From positions 1,736,001 through 1,800,000 of the forward strand of contig NZ_CP102099.1 of NCBI RefSeq assembly GCF_024582815.1: DNA of 64,000 nt. Reading direction: 5' to 3'. The stretch's first letter is position 1. Every line of letters begins with the position of its first letter. Shown here piece after piece: positions 1 through 9,118 of this stretch. The notes under the pieces were generated by a model. It did no database searches and was not told where the DNA came from. It saw nothing but the letters and a program-made list of their open reading frames with translations. Source of the stretch: Acinetobacter colistiniresistens. Lineage in GTDB: Bacteria > Pseudomonadota > Gammaproteobacteria > Pseudomonadales > Moraxellaceae. A program made the translations under genes and the position numbers.

Positions 1-632
1 TGGAGGGTGGTCGAGCCCAAGTGTATGGCTTTGTGAATTTGAATCGTGACACCAAATCCAAAGGTGGGGTACGCCCAGAAATTATTGATGAAAATGCTGT
101 AACACTCGGTGTCGGGGCAAATTATCAGCCTTGGCAATCTATTCCAGTCCGTGCTTATCTGGAAGTGGGTGGTAGCTATGATTTGATTGACCGTAATCGG
201 GATAAATTTCGTGAAAGTGTAGTCGGCGGTGTTACCGGTTATCAGGAATGGTACGCCAATCCAGCCTTAGAACAACGCACAATCTGGAATGATTACTTTA
301 CTGATTTATATGGCAATGTCGCCAGTTATTCACGAGAAAATTATAACATCATTGCTGACCTGAGATTACGTTCTGGTTTTAATCTTTATCGCGGTGAGGC
401 GGGTACGGTACAGGCCTATGGCAAACTGCATACCCTCGCGGACTCTAAGGGCGAAAATTATAATAATTTATTTGAATATGGGGCAGGGCTTGCCTGGCAG
501 CCTTTTAACTATGTTCCTGTAAAATTGCGGGTTGAGCGTTTATACGGCCGTTATTTAAAAGATGCTTTAGCCGATGGAACAGAAAATTATAACAACACAC
601 GTACTGAACTTGTATTTTATAAGGATTTCTAA
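1..632 (+). CDS. NfrA-like outer-membrane protein, C-terminal part (5' end outside window)
   Basis: The reading frame is open from the first bases of the window, so only about the last 209 residues are present. The fragment is rich in alternating aromatic and polar residues and ends in DF, as expected for a beta-barrel. It resembles the C-terminal region of the bacteriophage N4 adsorption protein A (NfrA) family, outer-membrane proteins that work with an inner-membrane glycosyltransferase in making or exporting a surface glycan. wecB follows after 2 bases and its ribosome binding site lies inside this gene, so the two are co-transcribed. In E. coli, wecB is also known as nfrC, which supports the assignment. 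Other large polysaccharide-export barrels cannot be excluded from this fragment. Confidence 0.7.
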   Translation, partial: EGGRAQVYGFVNLNRDTKSKGGVRPEIIDENAVTLGVGANYQPWQSIPVRAYLEVGGSYDLIDRNRDKFRESVVGGVTGYQEWYANPALEQRTIWNDYFTDLYGNVASYSRENYNIIADLRLRSGFNLYRGEAGTVQAYGKLHTLADSKGENYNNLFEYGAGLAWQPFNYVPVKLRVERLYGRYLKDALADGTENYNNTRTELVFYKDF

Positions 633-634
633 CA

Positions 635-1762
635 ATGAAAAAACTCATTTCAATTGTCTTTGGAACACGACCTGAACTGATTAAATTAGCACCAGTTATT
701 CTACTGGCTCAACAGGATGCCCGTTTTCAGGTTGAGGTTATTTTTACGGGTCAGCATGACGAATTGGTCCGAGATGCCATTGAATTTTTTCAAATAAAAA
801 TTGATCATCGTTTGAAAATGATGAATGCTGGGCAAAGTCTAAATCAGTTACTGATACAGGGTTTAAGCCAGTTAGAAGGTATTTTTAATGATGGTCAACA
901 GCGTAGTGCAATTGTCATTCAAGGTGATACCACTACAGTTCTAGCCGCAGGCTTAGTTGCTTTTTCTATGAAAATTCCTGTGGCACATGTAGAGGCAGGT
1001 TTACGTTCATATGATTTAGAGCATCCATTTCCAGAAGAGGGAAATCGCCAACTGGTATCCAGAATTACCAAGTGGCATTTTGCACCAACGGAGCAATCGA
1101 AACAAAATTTACGACAAGAGCATATTGCTGCGGAAGGAATTACAGTAACAGGTAACACTGTGGTTGATGCTGTTTATTTAGGTCGTGAACTCATCCAGCA
1201 GCAAGGTACGCAACTGAATCAATTACAGCAACATGGACTCAGCTTTCCAGCACAGGCGAGAGTTGTGCTGATTACTGCACATCGTCGTGAAAATTTTGGC
1301 GAAGGAATTCAAAATATTTGTAATGCTGTAGCGTATTTGGCAGAAACATATCCGGATGTCCATTTCGTTTGGCCTGTGCATTTAAATCCTGCTGTGCATG
1401 ATGTTGTTCATGCAAGATTTGATGGACATGCTCAAATACACTTAGTTAAACCACTGGATTATCCAAGTCTACTTGCCGTCATTGATCGGGCGAGCTTTAT
1501 TTTGACAGATTCGGGTGGCTTACAAGAGGAAAGTCCTTCATTCCATAAACCGGTGCTTATTTTAAGGGAAACAACTGAGCGCCCAGAAGTTGTACAGGTT
1601 GGAGCGGGGATTTTGGTTGGAACTGATCAAGACAAGATTATTCAGGAAGCAGAAAAATTATTATCGGATCAAGCTCATTATGCCAAAATGGCAAATGTGC
1701 CAAATCCATTTGGTGATGGCAAAGCATCACAGCGAATTCTGGACCAGATCGCTTTAGGTTAA
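635..1762 (+). CDS. wecB: UDP-N-acetylglucosamine 2-epimerase (non-hydrolysing)
   Basis: It interconverts UDP-GlcNAc and UDP-ManNAc in the cytoplasm, supplying ManNAc for surface polysaccharides. The 375-residue length is typical of the family. Visible motifs are GTRPELIKLAPVI at the N-terminus, GQHDELV, HVEAGLRSYD followed by PEEGNRQL, TAHRRENFGEGI and TDSGGLQEE near the C-terminus, which together form the two-Rossmann nucleotide-sugar binding fold. The start is set by an AAGGA ribosome binding site that overlaps the end of the NfrA-like gene. The convergent neighbour on the minus strand stops only 1 base away, so the two transcription units meet tail to tail. Confidence 0.95.
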   Translation: MKKLISIVFGTRPELIKLAPVILLAQQDARFQVEVIFTGQHDELVRDAIEFFQIKIDHRLKMMNAGQSLNQLLIQGLSQLEGIFNDGQQRSAIVIQGDTTTVLAAGLVAFSMKIPVAHVEAGLRSYDLEHPFPEEGNRQLVSRITKWHFAPTEQSKQNLRQEHIAAEGITVTGNTVVDAVYLGRELIQQQGTQLNQLQQHGLSFPAQARVVLITAHRRENFGEGIQNICNAVAYLAETYPDVHFVWPVHLNPAVHDVVHARFDGHAQIHLVKPLDYPSLLAVIDRASFILTDSGGLQEESPSFHKPVLILRETTERPEVVQVGAGILVGTDQDKIIQEAEKLLSDQAHYAKMANVPNPFGDGKASQRILDQIALG

Positions 1763-1763
1763 T

Positions 1764-2660
1764 TTATGATGTTGTCTTTGTGCTAAAGCCATATTTAAGC
1801 TTATACCATAAGGCAACACTATAGACGCTGAAACGGTTCATATAATGTGGACCATCAAAAATATATACGGTTTGTCCTTCATAGGCCTTGAGCTGTTGAA
1901 TGATTTCCCATGGATAAGCTGAACGGAATTGTCCTTCCTTTACAGGACGGAAGGCTTCTAGGACAATCACGATTTTATCTTTCCCAAACTCTTTTTGTAA
2001 GTCATCTAAAACTGCCCGTGCTTGCTGAGGGGTACGGGTGCCGACACCAACACCATCTTGAAAGAATACACCAGTGTGATTGGGTAACCAGCTTTTTAAC
2101 CAAGAATCCAAGTGCTCTGGCATTTGTTCAGCGCTGTAAATACTAATCCAGAGTGGTTTTGGTAAAGTTCGAATTGCTTTGGCAAGGTCATCCACACAGA
2201 TCCAGGTGGGATCGGCCTCGACTGGAAAATAATATCCCTTAAGTGCGATATTCTTTGTATTCTGAATAATTTTTTTGGATTGTTCGGCAAGTTGTAATAC
2301 ATTGGAACGTGCTTGTTTTTCATCATACTCTCCAGCTAAGCCGAGCAGAATATTTTGTGCCCATGTTTTTTGCTGGAGCTTTTTTAGATTAATATTTTTA
2401 TCCCATTTTTCCAGACCAAGATCATGGTCTAGCCATGATCTGGATTGCACCACAGACCATTGGGGAACAAACGTAGAGACACCGAGCAGCTCCCAGTTAC
2501 CATTTGGTGGGGTTGTGGCTAAGTCTGGCTGCCAAAATATACCTTCAATGTGTGGAGGCTGCACATCTGTTTCAATATGAGCACAACCTCCTAAAAACAA
2601 GAGGGTTGATAAAGCGAGTGTAGTTAAAACTGTTGATTTATTCAGCTTTATTTTTAGCAT
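1764..2660 (-). CDS. lipoprotein, possible glycoside-hydrolase-like (DUF4434-type) protein
   Basis: A 298-residue protein with a signal peptide and lipobox (LFLGGC, Cys26). The mature part has many Trp and acidic residues (for example GYYFPVEADPTW and FQDGVGVG) and resembles DUF4434-type putative TIM-barrel glycosidases. It is the last gene of the five-gene operon and overlaps the preceding BcsB-like gene by 23 bases, so the two are translationally coupled. A polysaccharide-trimming lipoprotein would fit the operon, but the enzymatic role is inferred. Confidence 0.75.
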   Translation of the reverse strand: MLKIKLNKSTVLTTLALSTLLFLGGCAHIETDVQPPHIEGIFWQPDLATTPPNGNWELLGVSTFVPQWSVVQSRSWLDHDLGLEKWDKNINLKKLQQKTWAQNILLGLAGEYDEKQARSNVLQLAEQSKKIIQNTKNIALKGYYFPVEADPTWICVDDLAKAIRTLPKPLWISIYSAEQMPEHLDSWLKSWLPNHTGVFFQDGVGVGTRTPQQARAVLDDLQKEFGKDKIVIVLEAFRPVKEGQFRSAYPWEIIQQLKAYEGQTVYIFDGPHYMNRFSVYSVALWYKLKYGFSTKTTS

Positions 2661-4485
2661 TTGGTCTTTTTCGCCAGTACCAGAGCAAGATTGCCAAAAC
2701 CATGATAGCAGAGATTATAACAACCAAGATAAAGAATGATGATTGTTTAATAAGAGGCGCTTTTTGATTTCCGACAAGAATCTTTTGTAAAATAAAGACT
2801 TGCCCACTTTCGGTGACCAGTATTTTACTGGCATTGTTGGGAATATTCTGTTGAATTTTCTCCCATAATTTGCTGAAGTTTTGCGCACCTTGAATGGAGT
2901 CGGTAATAATATCAAAACGTTGGTCATGGAAACTGACTAAAAAACCATTCGCTGTTGCAGGTGGGTAAAGTGTATTTTGATGCATTAAAACTTGTTGACG
3001 ATAAATATTGGCATTCACCTGAACATTGAGAAGCTCTGGTTTATTCGGATCCAATTTCACCAGATTTAAGGGAATTGGATCATTGGTCATGAGCATTTTC
3101 TTTGCCACTTGACTGGTGGTCATCGCAATTTCCAGACTTCCAGCATTGCCATCAATGGCGATGGTTGGATGTGTTGCAAAGCTCATTGACAGTGAAGCAA
3201 CCCCATTTTTAAGCTTATGGGGTAATTTTACCGTCGATTTTTGTGTATCAATCCACAGAGAACCTTTGGCTGTTGGTAAACATTGTGAGTTTACAATCAC
3301 AGAATTTTCAAGTTTTAGATTAAAGGTTGTGTTATTTGAAATGGTTTTCGCAAAATAGTTAAATTGGCGATTCACTGGATCTGAATCTAAGTTGGCTGTT
3401 TTTAAACTGCCTGCCAGTCCACCATCAATCCATGTGGTAATGTTGGAACCTTCCAGTAATCCACTTTGGACTCGTAGCGCAATTTGCCCTTGTAAAATAT
3501 CTGTGGGTTGCCAGACGGCAGGGAAATTCAGGAACAGGTTTTTTTCAGCCTGATTTAAACGGAAATCATTGATACCTAAGTCTGCCAAGGTATGGATTTG
3601 TCTTATTTTAGCCCACTCTGGTGCGGCAAGTTTATTTGGCAGGAACGTTGCAGAGGTATCCAGTTGTTGTAAATAATCTTGATTGAGTAAGCCATTGATT
3701 GCCGAGACCAGTTTTTCTGGCTGATCATATTGAATTTGTAATGTAGGAATATCATTTGTGCTACTGATTTGAACCAGTGTTCCTTTTGGTAAGGCAGTTG
3801 CTGATTTGATAATTTCAATATAAAAGTTTGGGTTTTGTTCTGCGGGCGCATTCTGTTCATACCACTGAATCGGAGTGACAGAACCCCAAGCACTCATTAA
3901 ACGTCCTAACATCGAAGCTTCATTGACATTTGCTAGGTTGTATTTCAGTACCCCGACAAAAGGTGCAGGACGAACGACTTGAGGGTTAAACAAAGCGTCA
4001 GGTAAATCTTTGAGGCGATAAATCGGTCGGTGACGAATATACTCAATTTTGGAATTACTTAAATAAGTCACTTGATCCACATCTTCACTACAGAACGTGG
4101 TTTTATCAGCAGCTGGAGAGGTTGTGGGTGAGTATTGCTGTAAAATAAAATCTAAACGATGAAAACCACTTTGAGTAACTGGAATATTGAAACTTAGAGT
4201 ACCGTCACCATTTAAGGTGGTGTTGTAGATCAGTTTATCATCCAGTTTGACCAAAAGGGTGGTGAAATGCTCAGTAGAATAATCACTGATGAAGCGGATA
4301 TTTTGCCATTCAGAACCTTTCCCCACATAAAAGAAGTGTGGCTCGATGGTGTATTTATTGGAGGTATTGATATTATCAAACTTCCATGTATTCAAGGTAT
4401 CTGCCGATGCAAAGATGGGCAAGGAGAGAGCAACACTTGCAACGAAGACTTTGAAGAGCGGATGATGTAAAGTTTTATTTTTCAT
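2638..4485 (-). CDS. cellulose synthase subunit BcsB-like periplasmic protein
   Basis: A 615-residue protein with an N-terminal signal peptide ending near ASADTL, a long periplasmic region and one C-terminal membrane segment (about residues 584-604, rich in Ile, Val and Leu) followed by a basic tail (WRKRPNAKNK). This is the topology of BcsB, the membrane-anchored periplasmic partner of cellulose-type synthases that receives the growing glycan. Its start abuts the stop of the glycosyltransferase gene with no gap. No BcsC, BcsZ or PilZ domain is seen nearby, so the polymer need not be cellulose. With wecB opposite, an amino-sugar polymer is possible (inference). Confidence 0.8.
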   Translation of the reverse strand: MKNKTLHHPLFKVFVASVALSLPIFASADTLNTWKFDNINTSNKYTIEPHFFYVGKGSEWQNIRFISDYSTEHFTTLLVKLDDKLIYNTTLNGDGTLSFNIPVTQSGFHRLDFILQQYSPTTSPAADKTTFCSEDVDQVTYLSNSKIEYIRHRPIYRLKDLPDALFNPQVVRPAPFVGVLKYNLANVNEASMLGRLMSAWGSVTPIQWYEQNAPAEQNPNFYIEIIKSATALPKGTLVQISSTNDIPTLQIQYDQPEKLVSAINGLLNQDYLQQLDTSATFLPNKLAAPEWAKIRQIHTLADLGINDFRLNQAEKNLFLNFPAVWQPTDILQGQIALRVQSGLLEGSNITTWIDGGLAGSLKTANLDSDPVNRQFNYFAKTISNNTTFNLKLENSVIVNSQCLPTAKGSLWIDTQKSTVKLPHKLKNGVASLSMSFATHPTIAIDGNAGSLEIAMTTSQVAKKMLMTNDPIPLNLVKLDPNKPELLNVQVNANIYRQQVLMHQNTLYPPATANGFLVSFHDQRFDIITDSIQGAQNFSKLWEKIQQNIPNNASKILVTESGQVFILQKILVGNQKAPLIKQSSFFILVVIISAIMVLAILLWYWRKRPNAKNKAE

Positions 4486-5736
4486 TTATTTTTTCTCCTT
4501 GCTACGCTCAGTTTTATACCATTGTAATGAATTGCCTTGGATCTTATTTTTGAGCATGTCATAAGCAGCTTTAAACACGATAAATAAGAACACTTGTGAA
4601 TACGTAACGTAAGATAAGACTGAGAAGAAATAGAGTTGAGGTTTGGCTTTTTCTAAAGATAGAGTGAACCACATTTGCGCCACATATAAGCAGAAGGATA
4701 AGCCCCAGAGCAGGGTAAATGGCCCTGGAACAGTAATCCCTGCGATACCAAGTAGACCTAAAGCTAAGGTGATATGACTCCAGATCAGCGCTGGAACAAA
4801 CAACACATAGCACATGATGTTATTGAAGATTTCGATACCAATTGGAAAAGGTTTTCTGAGCGCAATTGGAAGATACTTACTGGTGACGTAGAAGTTACCT
4901 TGAGTCCAGCGTGAGCGCTGTTTGATAAAGACACTTAATGATGGAGGGTCTTGCTGCCAACCCACGGCATAAGGAACCCACTTAATGCGTCTTTGTCCAA
5001 GGAAGATACGAAAGCTCATCTCTGTATCATCTACCAAGGATTTTTCATCAAATCCTCCCAGCGTTTCCAAAGCATCTCGCCAAATGACATAGTTTGTCCC
5101 CATGAGGGTGGAAAGTTCGAAACGCTGCCAACGGCCGCCTTGAAAAATCCACTGAAAGAAAATGAATTCAATCGCAATAAAACGGGTCAAAATACTGTCT
5201 CGCCAGTTACGGGTACGAACTTTACCATTTACTGCAACTAATTTTTTATCTGCCATTAAGGTTTGAGCTAAGAGACGGACACAGTCTGGTTCTGGAGTAC
5301 TGTCAGCATCGTAGACCACAATCAGCTCCCCCTTGGCATGGGGTAAACCATTATTCAGGGTACGGGATTTTCCTTTACCTCCCATTCCTTTGGGCACATT
5401 GACAATTTTAATGCAGGGGTAAATGGCAGCCATACGTTCGGCAATTTCCAAAGTATTGTCTTTAGAACCATCATTAATCAGTAGTACTTCATAGGCATGT
5501 GCTGGATAATCCTGCTGTGCAATGGCATGTAAGGTATCTTCAATGACGACTCCTTCGTTATAAGCGGGAATCAAGACACTTAAAACGGGCCAATGTTCAG
5601 GCACAGGCAAATTTTCGAGTTCTTTCGCCGCATTTTTAGAGTATTTCCATGCCTGAAAACTTAGCCAAGCCCAGAATGCTTGTGGAATCCAAATCCCAAG
5701 AAAGCCAAATAAGAAAAGAATATCAATTGCGGGCAT
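4486..5736 (-). CDS. family 2 processive glycosyltransferase
   Basis: A 416-residue inner-membrane glycosyltransferase. An N-terminal membrane segment is followed by a GT-A domain with SVLIPAYNEG, LLINDGSKDNT, VYDADSTPEPD (the DxD-like metal and nucleotide-sugar site), VDDTEMS (acidic catalytic region) and QRSRWTQGN (the QxxRW motif of processive enzymes). Several C-terminal membrane segments follow. The size and motifs resemble PgaC or BcsA-core synthases without a PilZ domain. It overlaps the upstream 301-residue gene by 14 bases and abuts the BcsB-like gene, so it is the catalytic centre of this operon. The sugar specificity cannot be read from the sequence. Confidence 0.9.
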   Translation of the reverse strand: MPAIDILFLFGFLGIWIPQAFWAWLSFQAWKYSKNAAKELENLPVPEHWPVLSVLIPAYNEGVVIEDTLHAIAQQDYPAHAYEVLLINDGSKDNTLEIAERMAAIYPCIKIVNVPKGMGGKGKSRTLNNGLPHAKGELIVVYDADSTPEPDCVRLLAQTLMADKKLVAVNGKVRTRNWRDSILTRFIAIEFIFFQWIFQGGRWQRFELSTLMGTNYVIWRDALETLGGFDEKSLVDDTEMSFRIFLGQRRIKWVPYAVGWQQDPPSLSVFIKQRSRWTQGNFYVTSKYLPIALRKPFPIGIEIFNNIMCYVLFVPALIWSHITLALGLLGIAGITVPGPFTLLWGLSFCLYVAQMWFTLSLEKAKPQLYFFSVLSYVTYSQVFLFIVFKAAYDMLKNKIQGNSLQWYKTERSKEKK

Positions 5737-6628
5737 TTATTCTTCTCCTGCGGATAATTGAAATAATCAGGATCAGCAATAGTCCACCACCAAGTAATAA
5801 TGAAATCCAAGAAATTGAACTTCCAAAAGTACTCAGCAGGCTTGGATAATGCGCTGAATAAATATAGTCGAGCGGGATAACGACAGTACTCAGAGTAATC
5901 AGGATATAGCCCCATAGGCTCGTTTCTATACCCTCTTGAGTACTGGTAAACTGAGTACGATTCAAATCCCAAGAAATCCCAAGCTGAGGGTATTCGATGT
6001 TATTGAGCGGCATACCGAGCGGTGGATTAATCACGACTTGGTACCCCGTACTTTGTGAGGGATCGGTAATAGCCTGATAAAAATAGTGTTGATGATGTTG
6101 AATTTTTCGTGCAGGAATCGGCAATTCATCAGGGCTATTCGATTGAATGATATAGCTGCCAGCAGGTTGAGCAATGATGTTTTCATCCCAACCTGTTTCA
6201 ATTAGTGCAGCGAGAGGACGTAATCCAATTGCCGTTGAAAAAGTGGCTTTGGCAGCAAAATATTTTGAATGGGTCATTTGATAGAAAGCTATGGGAATGG
6301 CGCCTTGATTGACCGCTTTTTTGATTTCATAATATTTAATCGCACTAAAATATTCATTTGGTAAAATCACACCAGGCCTAATCCCTTTGGCAATCAATTG
6401 CTTAAAACTTTCTGAGTTTAATTGGTCAGATGTAAATATTGGCCACCATGTAGCGGGTTGGGGGAAAAGTTCCGCAACGGTTTGTGGGGTTTCAAGCTGA
6501 GTACTCGAGTCCGTTTTGGCAAGCTGAATATTACAATGATAGTACCGTTGATAAAATTGCTGTAGGGTCGTATCAGGAAACTGGCTGGTGGCGACCAAGA
6601 TACCGCAAATGTTGAGCAGTAAAGACAT
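5723..6628 (-). CDS. membrane-anchored protein of unknown function in polysaccharide operon
   Basis: A 301-residue protein that I do not recognise. It has an N-terminal hydrophobic segment consistent with a signal peptide or anchor, a soluble central region with many Pro, Gln and aromatic residues, and two C-terminal hydrophobic segments (the last about residues 272-292, followed by RRRR). Most of it is probably periplasmic. Its start codon overlaps the stop of the upstream gene by one base, and its 3' end overlaps the glycosyltransferase start by 14 bases. This coupling points to a subunit or accessory factor of the glycan synthase. Confidence 0.75.
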   Translation of the reverse strand: MSLLLNICGILVATSQFPDTTLQQFYQRYYHCNIQLAKTDSSTQLETPQTVAELFPQPATWWPIFTSDQLNSESFKQLIAKGIRPGVILPNEYFSAIKYYEIKKAVNQGAIPIAFYQMTHSKYFAAKATFSTAIGLRPLAALIETGWDENIIAQPAGSYIIQSNSPDELPIPARKIQHHQHYFYQAITDPSQSTGYQVVINPPLGMPLNNIEYPQLGISWDLNRTQFTSTQEGIETSLWGYILITLSTVVIPLDYIYSAHYPSLLSTFGSSISWISLLLGGGLLLILIISIIRRRRINARN

Positions 6629-7320
6629 TAGCGCACCTCACTGCTTGCAGGAGCCAGGTATTCTATATGTTGTTCAATGTTGAGTTTAAGTACAGTGAGT
6701 GCCTGAAGATCTTGAATAAATAAGGGGTAGCTTTGATGTTCATCAAGTGTTGAATCGTGTATGACAATACTTTTAATTTCACTGAGTTCTTCATTAATAA
6801 AATGGTAAATTACACTGTCTCGTTCATTAGACAGGATTGCCATAATTTTATTTTGCGTTTCTTTCCAGATATCCTCACCCAGCATTTCACGAATAAGTAC
6901 AGTATTGTTGATATGGGTACTAATAATTTTATAATGATCTTTCTGCGTTAATTTTAAAAGCTTTCTGAGTTCAACCTGAAAATGCGTTAGCGCTGTTAAT
7001 GGCAAAATATCATGTTGATAATTACGGTCATAGCTTTGGATTGCACGGAAACTTTTAAGGGCATTTTGAATATTATGACGGATTGCGCTGAGAAAAATTG
7101 GAGTAATTGGCAGAACAAACAATAACAAAAGTTGGCGTTCAATATAGGTTTGATTGGCCAAATCAAGAAAGAAATATACTGCAACGCCAATAAAGGTAAT
7201 GAGCCCTAGCAGTAATGCCATGCCAACGTTGAGGAATGCGCCAGCGATTAAGAGTAAAAGTAGAAAAACCCAACTTCCACGATAACTTGCGGGTAACCAC
7301 TCATACGCCACTATACCCAT
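6628..7320 (-). CDS. membrane protein of unknown function, first gene of polysaccharide operon
   Basis: A 230-residue protein with two or three hydrophobic segments in the first 90 residues, followed by a soluble, charged and probably helical region of about 140 residues. No family is recognised. It is the first gene of the operon that continues with the 301-residue protein, the glycosyltransferase, the BcsB-like protein and the lipoprotein. A helical cytoplasmic domain behind a membrane anchor could be a regulatory or scaffolding part of the synthase (inference only). Confidence 0.7.
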   Translation of the reverse strand: MGIVAYEWLPASYRGSWVFLLLLLIAGAFLNVGMALLLGLITFIGVAVYFFLDLANQTYIERQLLLLFVLPITPIFLSAIRHNIQNALKSFRAIQSYDRNYQHDILPLTALTHFQVELRKLLKLTQKDHYKIISTHINNTVLIREMLGEDIWKETQNKIMAILSNERDSVIYHFINEELSEIKSIVIHDSTLDEHQSYPLFIQDLQALTVLKLNIEQHIEYLAPASSEVR

Positions 7321-7484
7321 AAAGATTTGAGCTGAAATAATCCATAAGACGAGTGCAGGAGCTGGATTTTTTGCATAATAATTTTATTTTAATAAATGTC
7401 TTTTATAACCAAGTTAGCATTATTTTACGGTTTTTACGACAGTTTTTCTGTTGTTGGCTTTGTAAAATAATTTTATAAACAGTT

Positions 7485-7502
7485 ACATACAGTATAGTAT
7501 GT
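7485..7502. promoter_or_regulatory. dyad ACATAC-N6-GTATGT upstream of the polysaccharide operon
   Basis: The AT-rich gap 7321-7557 contains no gene. It holds the promoter region of the minus-strand polysaccharide operon and the 3' flank of the photolyase gene. A perfect dyad with 6-base arms (ACATAC and GTATGT) around AGTATA lies about 165 bases upstream of the first operon gene. It could be an operator, but no matching regulator is identified. Confidence 0.3.
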
Positions 7503-7557
7503 ATTTCTTTAGAACAAAAAACATCCAAGATAACAGTTTTTTTATTTTATGTAATCT

Positions 7558-9003
7558 TCAGGAAGGAAGCTTAAATGCTTCAATTGCACGAAGACGGCTC
7601 ATTTTTAAATCAACGATTGGCTGAGGATAGTTTATCGATAAGCCCTGATGCTTTGCATAAGGTTCATGGATTGTTTTGTGATCAAGCTGGGCCAGTTCTG
7701 GAACCCATTGACGAATATATTCACCTTCTGGATCAAATTTCTGTGATTGAGTGATAGGATTAAATACTCTGAAATAGGGTACAGCATCGGTTCCTGTGGA
7801 GGCACACCACTGCCATCCACCATTATTGGCAGCCAAATCCCCATCAATCAAATGCTGCATAAACCACTGTTCGCCTTTACGCCAGTCAATCAGCAAGTTT
7901 TTGCTTAAGAACATGGCACAGATCATACGAACACGATTATGCATCCAACCTGTTGCGAGCATTTGCCGCATGCCTGCATCAATAATTGGAATTCCAGTTT
8001 GGCCTTGTTGCCATTTTTTTAAAGCAATGGGATCATCCCGCCAGCGGATTTTTTTAGTGGCAGCTTGAAAGGGCAGATGTTTTGAAACCTGAGGGAAGTC
8101 AAACAGGACATGTTGATAAAACTCGCGCCAAAGTAATTCATCTAACCATGTTTGTTGGCCTTCAGACTGAATTTCAAAATGGCCATGCTGTTGCCGAAAT
8201 AGCGCTTGTAGACATTGGCGAATGGAAATAATTCCGATATTTAAATAGGCTGAAAGCTGACTAGTTCCCGCTACAGCAGGAAAATCTCGTGCCGTTTTAT
8301 AGCCAGCCAATTGTTTATCAATAAATTGATCGAGTAACATGAGTGCGTGTTGCTCGCCCACTTGCCATTCCGTATAGCGAGTGGTTGATATCTGTTGAAT
8401 ATAATTGCTATGCAGTTGCTGAAGATCACTCTGTTGAAAAAGCGAATCGTCCAGTGCTATAGGGTGTTGAGTCTGAGGTGCTGGGTAGCATTGTGGCAAA
8501 CCATGCTGTAAACGTTGATAGCAGGTTTTCTTAAATGCACCAAAAACTTGATAGGGTTGATTAGATTGGTTGCGAATCGAAGCGACAGGAAATAGGGTTC
8601 GGTCATGGAAAAGTATCAATTCTTTTTGTTGCTGATTCAAAAATTTTTGTACAGACTGGTCCCGTTTTAATTCATTAACTGCTAGCTCGATGTTGGCATA
8701 AATATTATGGATAGGAATGCGTTGGGCAAGTTGCTTGAGAAAATCAGGGATGTCCTTCCAGAGTGGGATGATTTGCACTAATAAGGGAATATGCAAATGT
8801 TCAAGTTGCTGTTTTAAGGCTTGGAGTTGGCGTAGATAGAACTCAATTTTAATGGGTGCATCGTGATGTAACTGCCATTGTTCCGGTGAGAGGATCACCA
8901 TTGCAATACAGGGACCAGCTTGAGTCGCATGCCAAAGTGCAGCATGGTCATGAATTCTTAGGTCCTGACGGAACCAAATCAATTGATAAGCAGTAGACAT
9001 CAT
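7558..9003 (-). CDS. phrB: deoxyribodipyrimidine photolyase
   Basis: A class I CPD photolyase of 481 residues that uses blue light to split cyclobutane pyrimidine dimers in DNA. The N-terminal antenna-binding Rossmann domain begins LIWFRQDLRIHDH, typical of the family. The C-terminal FAD domain carries WRDDPIALKKWQQGQTGIPIIDAGMR (positions about 335-360), the Trp- and Asn-rich catalytic stretch GDLAANNGGWQW and the TGTDAVPYFRVFNP segment. Two consecutive ATG codons offer starts that differ by one residue. It stands alone between intergenic regions. Confidence 0.95.
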   Translation of the reverse strand: MMSTAYQLIWFRQDLRIHDHAALWHATQAGPCIAMVILSPEQWQLHHDAPIKIEFYLRQLQALKQQLEHLHIPLLVQIIPLWKDIPDFLKQLAQRIPIHNIYANIELAVNELKRDQSVQKFLNQQQKELILFHDRTLFPVASIRNQSNQPYQVFGAFKKTCYQRLQHGLPQCYPAPQTQHPIALDDSLFQQSDLQQLHSNYIQQISTTRYTEWQVGEQHALMLLDQFIDKQLAGYKTARDFPAVAGTSQLSAYLNIGIISIRQCLQALFRQQHGHFEIQSEGQQTWLDELLWREFYQHVLFDFPQVSKHLPFQAATKKIRWRDDPIALKKWQQGQTGIPIIDAGMRQMLATGWMHNRVRMICAMFLSKNLLIDWRKGEQWFMQHLIDGDLAANNGGWQWCASTGTDAVPYFRVFNPITQSQKFDPEGEYIRQWVPELAQLDHKTIHEPYAKHQGLSINYPQPIVDLKMSRLRAIEAFKLPS

Positions 9004-9073
9004 TAAGCTATTTTAAGAAGAGAATATCTAGACCTTAAGCGATTTTTTAATTTTGTAAAAGTATTGGCAATAA

Positions 9074-9099
9074 AAAAGCAAAGCCGAAGCTTTGCTTTT
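9074..9099 (-). terminator. rho-independent terminator after slyD
   Basis: A perfect 11-bp inverted repeat (AAAAGCAAAGC, loop CGAA, GCTTTGCTTTT) follows the slyD stop codon by about 20 bases. On the minus strand it continues into a T-rich run. Confidence 0.85.
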
Positions 9100-9118
9100 C
9101 CATCTAATTCAAAAAGAA

